The notes beneath the pieces are model-generated. The model was given only the letters and a program-made list of their open reading frames with translations. It was not told where the DNA came from and searched no databases. Source: a bacterium 1XD42-54 (GTDB taxonomy: Bacteria > Bacillota > Clostridia > Lachnospirales > Lachnospiraceae). Taken from it: a DNA stretch of 64,000 nucleotides. Below are positions 20,846 to 27,359 of this stretch, piece by piece. Each line of letters starts with the position of its first letter. Position 1 is the stretch's first letter. The stretch spans positions 1 through 64,000 of the forward strand of contig RAZH01000014.1 of NCBI GenBank assembly GCA_003612585.1, read 5' to 3'. Position numbers and translations under genes: made by a program.

Positions 20846-21969
20846 TATGTATCATCACCCCTGTCCATCAGGCTTGTCCCTCCATCGTCTGTAAACACAT
20901 TCAGCTTTTCGGCATCCGGCATTATACAGATTCGCTCTCCCTGCCTGTAAAAATGCCTGGCTGTACGGACAGATTCTACAAGTTCGTTGCCATCCTCTGT
21001 CTCAACAGCTATTTTATTTTCAAATTCTACTGCATAATTCATATTCTGGCCCAAAAATGTATCGGATTTGATTTTACACCAGATGCCTCCCTCCGATACG
21101 CAGGTGAAATCATCCGCACGCATAGAGACAATTACTTTCTGTCCATCCTGTACGTTGTTTCCAAGCCGCAAAACAGGCAGTAAACAGTCTCCGATCTGTA
21201 CCTGTTTTTTTCCATCCTGTATTCGTACGGTTCCATGAAACAGATTCGAGAATCCAATAAAGGTCGCAACAAAAATATTAGCCGGATACTGATAAATCCG
21301 TCTGGGCGTATCTACCTGCTGGATGACCCCTTTATTGATAACTGCAATCCGGTCAGAGATCGCCAGAGCTTCTTCCTGGTCATGCGTAACGTATACGGTT
21401 GTAATACCGCCACAACTTTGTTTCTGTATTTCCCGGATGGTGCTTCTCATTTCTATACGCAGCTTTGCATCCAGATTGGACAGTGGCTCATCCATCAGCA
21501 GAACGTCCGGACGGATTACAATTGCTCTTGCCAGAGCAATGCGCTGCTGCTGTCCGCCGGAAAGTTTCGCCGGAAGCCGGTCGGCATATTCCTCCATTCT
21601 CACAGTTTCCAGAATTTCTTTTACCTTTTTATTTCTCAGCGCTTTATCAACCTTTCGCTGTTTTAATCCATATTCTACATTTTGTGCCGTTGTCATATGC
21701 GGGAAAATCGCATAATTCTGAAACACCATACCTATATTGCGTTCATGCACCGGTACACAGTCTATACGACGTTCTCCAAAATATATATGACCCCCATCCA
21801 ATGGATAAAAACCTGCCAGCATACGCAAAAACGTCGTTTTACCACAGCCTGATGGACCAAGTAGCGTAAAAAGTTCCCCCTCTTTTATAACGAGAGACAG
21901 ATCTGGAATAACCGTAGTTTCTTTATCAAATTTTTTAACAACATGTTCTGCAGTGATCTGAATACTCAT
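20845..21969 (-). CDS. ABC importer ATPase, FbpC/AfuC-like
   Basis: A 374-aa nucleotide-binding subunit. Walker A is GPSGCGKTT, followed by the signature LSGGQQQRIALARAI, Walker B VLLMDEPLS and the H-loop VYVTHD. A C-terminal TOBE-like domain from about residue 240 matches the CUT1/FbpC/PotA group. It powers the permease encoded directly downstream. The genes are translationally coupled. Confidence 0.92.
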   Translation of the reverse strand: MSIQITAEHVVKKFDKETTVIPDLSLVIKEGELFTLLGPSGCGKTTFLRMLAGFYPLDGGHIYFGERRIDCVPVHERNIGMVFQNYAIFPHMTTAQNVEYGLKQRKVDKALRNKKVKEILETVRMEEYADRLPAKLSGGQQQRIALARAIVIRPDVLLMDEPLSNLDAKLRIEMRSTIREIQKQSCGGITTVYVTHDQEEALAISDRIAVINKGVIQQVDTPRRIYQYPANIFVATFIGFSNLFHGTVRIQDGKKQVQIGDCLLPVLRLGNNVQDGQKVIVSMRADDFTCVSEGGIWCKIKSDTFLGQNMNYAVEFENKIAVETEDGNELVESVRTARHFYRQGERICIMPDAEKLNVFTDDGGTSLMDRGDDT

Positions 21970-22046
21970 AAAACACCCTCTTTTTTTCTTTAAAATTTGC
22001 GGACAGTTTCACCGCCCTGCCCGCAAAATGAATTTCTATCTGCAAT

Positions 22047-23048
22047 TTACTGGTACATAAGTTCATTAAACCGATCAAGAATCTGCGCTTTGTCTTCAGA
22101 GCTTACCGCATATTCACCGATCGAATTTAATTCCTCTACATCTGGTAAGGTTTCCGGTGACGCTACATCTGTTCTTGAAGGACGAGTTGAATTTCCAATC
22201 ATATAATTATTCTGACAGTCATATGACAACAGATAATCTACAAATAATTTTGCATTATCCATGTTTTCGCAGTTTTTAATAATTGCTACGACATCTTCTG
22301 CCACATAAGTACCTTCGGAGAAATACTGCGCATGTACCGGTGCTCCTTCTGCGATATAATTTGCAACATAAACCTCATGTGTCAGGCCAACCGTATATTC
22401 ACCGTCTGCTACTCCACGCGGAGTTGCAGAGGAGCTTGAGAGTATCTTTCCGTCCAGCTGATCTACAAATTTTCCGACATACTCCCATGTAGCATCACTG
22501 AATACATCCCCTTCTCCCATATCGTACAGCATATTTACGAGAAGATTGTATGCATTTGAAGATGCTGCCGGATCTGCAAATGCAATTTTTCCTTTCAGTT
22601 CCGGATTCAGCAGATCTTCCCATCCTTCCAGCTTGATGCCTTCTGCAAGATTGTCATTTACGATCATACATACTGCAATAATAGAGGTTGTCGTCAGCAA
22701 ACCGTCCTCTCTTCTGTATTCCTCTGCTAAATTCTCCATTTCCGGTGATATATATGATTCATAATAATTACTTCCGGAAAGATTTGATGTATAGGTTCCA
22801 CCTAACAGGATATCTCCCTGCGGACTGTTTCCTTCTGCCTCCACACGTTTAATCAGTTCTCCAATACCTCCTGTTACAAGTTCAACCTCTACACCATATG
22901 CCTCCTCAAAAGCCGGTACAACCAATTCGATTTCTGAATCACTTCTCGCGGTATAGATAACCAGATTTCCTTCTGCACATACAGAGATGGAACCAAACAG
23001 TAATCCAACCATTGTCAGGCATGTTATTATCCTACTTCTTTTTTTCAT
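22047..23048 (-). CDS. Periplasmic-type substrate-binding protein, FbpA/AfuA-like
   Basis: A 333-aa secreted binding protein. A signal peptide (MKKRSRIITCLTMVGLLFG...) ends near VCA, with a V rather than G/A/S before the Cys, so it is not a convincing lipobox. The mature protein starts with NLVIYTARSDSEIELVVPAF, the FbpA/AfuA family pattern for small anionic ligands such as ferric-anion complexes or sugar phosphates. The frame extends 14 codons upstream, but ATG 23048 has AAAGGAGG at the right distance. It is the first gene of the importer operon. Confidence 0.88.
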   Translation of the reverse strand: MKKRSRIITCLTMVGLLFGSISVCAEGNLVIYTARSDSEIELVVPAFEEAYGVEVELVTGGIGELIKRVEAEGNSPQGDILLGGTYTSNLSGSNYYESYISPEMENLAEEYRREDGLLTTTSIIAVCMIVNDNLAEGIKLEGWEDLLNPELKGKIAFADPAASSNAYNLLVNMLYDMGEGDVFSDATWEYVGKFVDQLDGKILSSSSATPRGVADGEYTVGLTHEVYVANYIAEGAPVHAQYFSEGTYVAEDVVAIIKNCENMDNAKLFVDYLLSYDCQNNYMIGNSTRPSRTDVASPETLPDVEELNSIGEYAVSSEDKAQILDRFNELMYQ

Positions 23049-23304
23049 GTTGTTTCCTCCTTTATTTGGTTTGTTTTGTGTATGTATCACAATTATAAAT
23101 GTTTTATTTTTTAAAAACTATCCATTATTGCATAAAAACATCCTTTTTTTTGACTATTTTTATAATATTTTCGATAATAACAAGTCAATTTTAAAGATAT
23201 AATTACAATTACTGGTATAGAGTTTTAATCTTCCGTCTTTTATAATTATAACAAAAAATAATCAATCAAAAAAACACACATATTAAAAAGGAGGTTTTAA
23301 AACT

Positions 23305-24267
23305 GTGTTAACTGCTCATTGTATTCCATCATCTTACCTTATAAATCCTTTTTCTACACAAACTATTTCTTATGCGTTTCATGATATTGACGGCACGCAT
23401 TCCCTGATTCGGGAATGGGCACCTGTCATGAGTGTCCTGCTTGCAGATGTTATCACGTACGGGCTGCCAGACAATCTGGAAAGTGAAGAAAACTGTACCA
23501 GATTAATCAATCTGGCCGGTAAAAAGCCTTTTCCTGAAACAGACCGGTTCTGTGAAGAATCTGCCGGTTTGTCTGCTTTAACGCAAATGGAATGGGCAAT
23601 CCGCAGAGCAATAGAAGAAAGACAGATTACCATATCTTGCGATATGTTTGTAAACTCCCAGAAAATTCAAAGAATCTGGAATGGAGAAGAAATTTCTGAT
23701 GATTTACCGGAAACTCCGGAAATGCAACAGTTTCTTTCCGTCAATGCTCCAAGGCTCTTCCGCTTGTATGAAAGGATACTTAACGGTTATTGCCGTAATC
23801 ATAATCTGGCTGTTGCCGCACATAGTCCTGAACTTTATCGTGTACCTGGGAGTTTGGCATTTCTGGAATATTTAAAACAAAATGGTGTAAAAAACTATTT
23901 TGTTACAGGAGCCGTTGTCGAAAAAGGAAAAGGAATGTTTCAAGAGATAGAGACGCTAGGCTATACCATCGGAAATGGCTGTCTCGCAGAAGATATCATT
24001 GGTTCTACGTGGGACGAAAAACTCCCAAAAAATGTTATTATGAACCGTTTGCTGCAAACTCTTGGTATTTCCGGAGATCAGGTACTTATAGTCGGAGATG
24101 GGCGTGCTGAAATCAGCGCCGGTGTTTCCATGGGCGCGGTAACAGTCAGCCGACTTCCGAAAACTTCATTGTATCAGCGTAGCCTGCATCAAAAACTAGG
24201 TACAAATTTGATTTTCCCAGACTACACAGACCCTATCTTATATAAATATTTTCAAAGAAAGGAATAG
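23305..24267 (+). CDS. HAD-family phosphatase
   Basis: A 320-aa protein. HAD motif I is FHDIDGTHS with the nucleophilic Asp, motif II is YFVTGA, the motif III lysine is near KLPKNVIM, and motif IV is VLIVGDGRAEISAG. The large insert between motif I and motif II forms a cap. It starts at GTG 23305, ten bases after AAAGGAGG, and is followed six bases later by a SIS isomerase gene. It diverges from the ABC importer, so it probably dephosphorylates the imported compound. The exact substrate is unknown. Confidence 0.75.
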   Translation: MLTAHCIPSSYLINPFSTQTISYAFHDIDGTHSLIREWAPVMSVLLADVITYGLPDNLESEENCTRLINLAGKKPFPETDRFCEESAGLSALTQMEWAIRRAIEERQITISCDMFVNSQKIQRIWNGEEISDDLPETPEMQQFLSVNAPRLFRLYERILNGYCRNHNLAVAAHSPELYRVPGSLAFLEYLKQNGVKNYFVTGAVVEKGKGMFQEIETLGYTIGNGCLAEDIIGSTWDEKLPKNVIMNRLLQTLGISGDQVLIVGDGRAEISAGVSMGAVTVSRLPKTSLYQRSLHQKLGTNLIFPDYTDPILYKYFQRKE

Positions 24268-24273
24268 ATTTTC

Positions 24274-24915
24274 ATGAAACCTTCTTCACAGGCCATTATT
24301 GATGAATATATTGCACGCTATCCGTCTCTTCTTTCCTGTAAAGCTTCTATATGTTCGGCCGCGAATCTTCTGTTTACTGCTTTTTATTCCGGCAAAAAAC
24401 TTCTGATCTGCGGAAATGGCGGCAGTGCATCAGACTCACTTCATATTGTTGGAGAATTGATGAAAAGTTTTACACTTCCAAGACCTATTTCACCAACAGA
24501 AGCTACATTCCTTCATAAGATTTCTTCCAATGGAGCGTTCCTTGCTGCCCATCTCCAGCAGGCACTTCCGGCTATTGCCCTTGTTGAAGAAACTTCATTA
24601 CATACAGCCTATGCAAATGATGTTGCCCCACAGCTCTGTTTTGCACAACAGGTATACGGATATGGAAATCCGGGAGATGTCCTTCTTTGTATCAGTACAT
24701 CGGGCAATTCTGAAAATGTCGTTTATGCTGCTGAAACCGCAAAGCTAAAACAAATGCAAACTATAGCTCTGACTGGAAGCTGCGGAGGCAGGCTTTTTCA
24801 AACAGCCGATATTTGTATTGAAGTTCCTGCAAAAAAAACACACGAGGTACAGGAATTTCACCTTCCGGTGTATCACTGTCTGTGCCTCGTGCTTGAACAT
24901 GAATTTTTTGCATAA
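24274..24915 (+). CDS. GmhA-like SIS-domain phosphosugar isomerase
   Basis: A 213-aa single SIS-domain protein with the phosphosugar-binding motif CGNGGSASDSLHIVGEL and the second site CISTSGNSENVVYAA. This pattern and length fit phosphoheptose isomerase (GmhA), which converts sedoheptulose 7-phosphate to D-glycero-heptose 7-phosphate. GmhA keeps catalytic Glu and His residues; E and H are present in HIVGEL and HEVQEFHLPVYH. It is co-transcribed with the HAD phosphatase. No other heptose genes are nearby, so it may act in catabolism of an imported sugar phosphate. Confidence 0.75.
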   Translation: MKPSSQAIIDEYIARYPSLLSCKASICSAANLLFTAFYSGKKLLICGNGGSASDSLHIVGELMKSFTLPRPISPTEATFLHKISSNGAFLAAHLQQALPAIALVEETSLHTAYANDVAPQLCFAQQVYGYGNPGDVLLCISTSGNSENVVYAAETAKLKQMQTIALTGSCGGRLFQTADICIEVPAKKTHEVQEFHLPVYHCLCLVLEHEFFA

Positions 24916-24919
24916 TGAT

Positions 24920-25182
24920 TTATGAAAGTAATTTTCTCAGGTCATTTAAAAACCCTTCCATGGACAGAATCTGAATTGTTTTCATTCCAAAGGCTCTCGC
25001 TCCTTCTATATTCTCAGCTCTGTCATCAAAAAACATGCATTCTTCCGGATCTGACAGGTATTTATCGCCGAGAGCCTGATAAATAGCCTGTGATCCGCAT
25101 CCTCTCTTGAAAGACCAAAATCGATCAGCATATCTTTCCAGCGAAAGCTCAGAAGTACGTTACCCATATAAAATACAGTATT
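24920..25182 (-). pseudogene. HAD-IA hydrolase with internal deletion and frameshift
   Basis: On the minus strand the region begins with GNVLLSFRWKDMLIDFGLS, the start of a YfnB/HAD-IA hydrolase (usually VFDIGNVL...). After about 25 residues it continues in a different frame with QAIYQALGDKYLSDPEE and MFFDDRAENIEGARAFGM, the C-terminal motif IV of the same family, ending at 24920. Some 90-100 residues of the middle are missing. It lies just outside the left edge of the island. Confidence 0.75.
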
Positions 25183-25213
25183 TTTAATTATCTTTCATTT
25201 TCCTTTTTACATC

Positions 25214-25224
25214 TTAAACCGATA
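25214..25224. other. Putative left attachment core of the island
   Basis: TTAAACCGATA is identical to 49211-49221 and the flanks agree beyond it (ACA before, CC after one mismatch). On the minus strand it reads GGGCTATCGGTTTAAGATGTAA, i.e. GYRFKM and stop, a response-regulator C-terminus with no gene attached. That is what an integrase leaves when it inserts into the 3' end of such a gene. The exact core is only 11 bp, so the site is a proposal. Confidence 0.5.
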
Positions 25225-25350
25225 GCCCGTTTGGACCACCCCGGAACTCCTCTTTTCACCACGTTTTTCCTTGGAAAAACCCTTTATTTATGGGAAGAAT
25301 TCCGCTTTTTTCCTTTTTTATTTTTTTAATCGAATCTTTAACCTTTTTTG

Positions 25351-25397
25351 TTTTGGTAGGTTGTTTGGTAGTTTTTGCAGTAGTTTTTAAAAACTAC
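25351..25397. repeat. Left arm-type integrase sites
   Basis: TTTTGGTAG and TTTGGTAGTTTTT (25351-25376) match 49105-49130 at 24 of 26 positions in the same orientation. They are followed by an 18-bp perfect palindrome built on the same motif, GTAGTTTTTAAAAACTAC (25380-25397). Integrases with an N-terminal arm-binding domain use such repeats inside each end. The remaining 25183-25527 stretch shows only this and the core. Confidence 0.6.
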
Positions 25398-25527
25398 CAG
25401 AATTTTCTTTAAATTTCACGTTTTTCAGAAAGTGCTCCGCAAGCGTCTGTATTATTACTCTTTTTCAAGTACAAATGAGGATACTATGCTTTCCGAAGAA
25501 CACCCCACTTTGCACTTTACCAGAGCA

Positions 25528-25749
25528 TTAGTCGCAGCGCTGTACTGGCTCCTGATCCTGATCTTTTACAAGCATTTTTTCAGCTCTTGCCTTGTATTCC
25601 ATGAGCCGGAAAACGTAGTCTGGCATAGATCTTTTTCCAGCCTCCCAATCAGTTACTGTACGATACGGGATATCAAAGTATTCACAGAATTCTCTTCTGT
25701 TCATATTCATACTTTCTCTAAGTGACTTTACTTCCTTCTGAACATCCAT
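25528..25749 (-). CDS. Small XRE-family regulator
   Basis: A 73-aa protein with one helix-turn-helix (SMNMNRREFCEYFDIPYRTV followed by TDWEAGKRSMPDYV), typical of small regulators near the ends of clostridial integrative elements. The open frame reaches 25956, but the first 69 codons look non-coding. ATG 25749 has AGGGGTGG upstream. The 109-bp inverted-end element (25835-25943) lies directly upstream, an arrangement repeated at the dptF-linked XRE gene. Its targets are unknown. Confidence 0.75.
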   Translation of the reverse strand: MDVQKEVKSLRESMNMNRREFCEYFDIPYRTVTDWEAGKRSMPDYVFRLMEYKARAEKMLVKDQDQEPVQRCD

Positions 25750-25834
25750 GATTATAACCACCCCTATCAATAATAGCTTATCATATGTTATGCATTGCAT
25801 CAATAAGTATTTCAAAAAACAATCCCAGAAAAAT

Positions 25835-25943
25835 GTGACGCTTTTCCCTTCAATTTTTGAGTTCGTGGACAATTGTTCCACCTGCATAGAAATAACACCC
25901 ACAGAGCCCATTATACGCGGTCTCCGAATGCCAAAAGCGTTAC
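25835..25943. repeat. Inverted-end element, copy A (109 bp)
   Basis: It is bounded by GTGACGCTTTT (25835-25845) and AAAAGCGTTAC (25933-25943), inverted at 10 of 11 positions. Two related copies lie at 46007-46114 and 46142-46251. Shared internal marks include CCC plus a T-rich stretch after the left end, a GGACA block and GGTCTCC...ATGCC before the right end. It sits upstream of the XRE gene at 25528-25749. Confidence 0.75.
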
Positions 25944-25955
25944 CTTTGATCCCCA

Positions 25956-25992
25956 TAAAAATCCCTGCAATATCTCATCCGATATTACAGGG
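25956..25992 (-). terminator. Terminator-like hairpin with no gene attached
   Basis: CCCTGCAATATC (25963-25974) pairs with GATATTACAGGG (25981-25992), 11 of 12, with a minus-strand T run (plus A run 25957-25960). It matches the integrase terminator at 46261-46300 in position relative to the inverted-end element. The minus-strand gene that once ended here appears to be lost. Confidence 0.6.
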
Positions 25993-26098
25993 TATAAGTA
26001 CTACTATCTCGGAATCACTAACTATACTCTGTCAAACAATATTTCATTCCGGATAAGAAACGTGCCATGCACGGAGACGGAAGCGCTATAATAGATAA

Positions 26099-26122
26099 AT
26101 CAGTCTTATTCCTATCAGTCTT
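26099..26122. repeat. 24-bp direct repeat, copy 1
   Basis: ATCAGTCTTATTCCTATCAG plus TCTT is repeated exactly at 26525-26548. Each copy holds two ATCAGTCTT blocks 15 bp apart, is preceded by a GAAGCG...CTATA segment and is followed by TTA-rich sequence, so the duplicated block is about 50 bp. Confidence 0.8.
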
Positions 26123-26152
26123 ATTAATATTAGTATTATTAGTGTGTTTTTT

Positions 26153-26259
26153 GTGGAGGTCTAGACCTCTTTTCTATGGAGGTCTAGATCTCTTTTCTGT
26201 GAAGGTCTGGACTCTTTTCTGTGGAGGTCTGGATCTCCTTTTTGTGGAGATCTGAAATT
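26153..26259. repeat. Iteron-like 23-bp repeats, about 4.7 copies
   Basis: Units start at 26153, 26176, 26199 (22 bp), 26221 and 26244 (partial), each with a core like GTGGAGGTCTAGA or GTGGAGGTCTGGA plus a TCTTTTCT tail. The first holds a perfect 14-bp palindrome, GAGGTCTAGACCTC (26156-26169). Head-to-tail units of this length are typical of replication-initiator or regulator binding sites. No replication gene is present. Confidence 0.8.
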
Positions 26260-26288
26260 TGTTTACAATCATTATATTATTCATCTAC

Positions 26289-26393
26289 TCAAAGCATGTT
26301 ATACCATGCCCAGAATGAATTGGAAAAAATCATATCTTTTACCGTAAGAAACAATTTGTTTTTATATTTATCCGGATAATTTATTTCTGCCAT
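26289..26393 (-). pseudogene. Possible truncated Tn916-type excisionase
   Basis: A 34-codon frame starts MAEINYPDKYKNKLFLTVKD after a good GGAAGGAG ribosome-binding site. The first 20 residues resemble the start of Xis-like excisionases of clostridial integrative elements (x-Y-x-L-T-x-x-E-A). The frame then leaves the family pattern and stops at 26289. It is short, so this is tentative. Confidence 0.35.
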
Positions 26394-26451
26394 TTGGTTT
26401 ATCTCCTTCCGTTACATTTCTAATTTCTAATAGTTTTTGTAGTTCCATCAT
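26368..26451 (-). CDS. 27-codon ORF upstream of the excisionase-like remnant
   Basis: The frame begins MMELQKLLEIRNVTEGDKPN behind an AGGGGAA ribosome-binding site and overlaps the next ORF by 26 bases. It is not recognised. It may be a leader peptide or the remnant of a longer gene. Confidence 0.3.
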   Translation of the reverse strand: MMELQKLLEIRNVTEGDKPNGRNKLSG

Positions 26452-26524
26452 TTCCCCTGCGCAAGACAAAACAGACATTATGATACGCTCCATACAGAGA
26501 AGCGATATCGCTATACATACATAT

Positions 26525-26548
26525 ATCAGTCTTATTCCTATCAGTCTT
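26525..26548. repeat. 24-bp direct repeat, copy 2
   Basis: This is an exact repeat of 26099-26122, 426 bases away, again next to a GAAGCG...CTATA block. The pair brackets the iteron-like repeats and the excisionase-like remnant. Confidence 0.8.
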
Positions 26549-26630
26549 GTTATTATTACCCTGTTTTTTTAACAGGTATGGAACAGACTCCGTTATTATA
26601 AGTATGATTCCGACTATAATTTTACAAAAT

Positions 26631-26969
26631 CTATTGCTCTTTCAGCCACTGAGTAGCATCACGTTTCAGTATTTTCCATAAATTATCCAACATGACTTTC
26701 ACCTCAGCTATATCGTCAGGCGTTGCAGCACCCGTCGTATTCGCAACTTTGGCAAGCTGGTTTACATTCACGCCAATCTTATGCATCTCCTGAAATATTT
26801 CTTTCTGGTATGTCATATCAATATTCGCAATAATACCATCAATCGCCATTTTCCTGAGATACGCACCCATGTTATTTGTCTTTGCCATGTACATTTTTCG
26901 ACGGATCAAATCCCTTTCATTCTGTGTAACCCAGAAACGTATCTGGATATTTCTTTTTCTGTTTTCCAT
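26631..26969 (-). CDS. mobC: MobC-like relaxosome accessory protein
   Basis: A 112-aa protein with an N-terminal ribbon-helix-helix region (IQIRFWVTQNERDLIRRKM, then NNMGAYLRKMAIDG) and a C-terminal helix containing GVNVNQLAKVANTTGAA, the MobC (PF05713) hallmark. It helps a relaxase bind and open oriT during mobilization. ATG 26969 has AAAGGAC upstream; the frame is open further but lacks a start signal. Normally a mobA relaxase follows directly. Here the next 200 bases hold only short remnants, so the relaxase has been lost or acts from elsewhere. Confidence 0.85.
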   Translation of the reverse strand: MENRKRNIQIRFWVTQNERDLIRRKMYMAKTNNMGAYLRKMAIDGIIANIDMTYQKEIFQEMHKIGVNVNQLAKVANTTGAATPDDIAEVKVMLDNLWKILKRDATQWLKEQ

Positions 26970-27000
26970 ATTAATTTGTCCTTTCTTTGATTGTGTTTTT

Positions 27001-27061
27001 TCGGAATTGGGCAGGGACCCAGTTCTGTTTTCGCCAGAGTGGGGCACCTCTGGCTGTCCTT
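27001..27061. other. Possible oriT upstream of mobC
   Basis: GCCAGAG (27033-27039) pairs with CTCTGGC (27048-27054) around a TGGGGCAC loop, and GGGCAGGGACCC just beside it can form a second small stem. G/C-rich hairpins immediately upstream of mobC are typical of transfer origins. No nick-site consensus can be assigned with confidence. Confidence 0.4.
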
Positions 27062-27164
27062 GCTCTACTGAGTAATCCCTTCATATTCTAAGGACAAAGT
27101 TTTTTCCAAAAATAAATAAAGATTTGAAAATTATTCAAAAAAAATATCTCCGTTCAAAGCAACA

Positions 27165-27191
27165 GCGGCGCACCATCAGGTGCACCGCCGC
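27165..27191 (-). terminator. G/C-rich hairpin downstream of the AlbA_2 gene
   Basis: GCGGCG...CACC (27165-27174) pairs with GGTG...CGCCGC (27179-27191) around an ATCA loop. It may end transcription of the minus-strand operon, though the T-run does not follow immediately. It could alternatively belong to the transfer origin region. Confidence 0.4.
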
Positions 27192-27233
27192 ATATATCTC
27201 CCGTATTCCAGGAATTTCATACATTATTAAATA

Positions 27234-27357
27234 CGAGTTTTTATTCGAGTTAAACTCGATTCCCACTCGAATGAAGACTCACTCCAAACCATTTGCCTCT
27301 TATTCTTGCTTCGAGTTTTTTCGAGTGGTTTTCGAGTTTTTCTGAGTGGAACACTCG
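27234..27357. repeat. Cluster of eight CGAGT motifs with helical phasing
   Basis: CGAGT occurs at 27234, 27246, 27312, 27322 and 27333, and its complement ACTCG at 27254, 27265 and 27353. Neighbouring copies are 8-12 bp apart, close to one helical turn. The cluster ends at the stop codon of the AlbA_2 gene. It looks like an array of protein-binding sites; the protein is unknown, with the AlbA_2 regulator itself as the nearest candidate. Confidence 0.65.
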
Positions 27358-27359
27358 TA

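Noticed and set aside
25835-25943. Retron-like msr-msd for the 109-bp element
   Set aside because: No reverse transcriptase gene is present in the window, and the copies show only inverted ends.
26067-26255. Plus-strand 62-aa hydrophobic ORF
   Set aside because: It is a translation through the iteron-like repeats with no family pattern; the repeats explain it.
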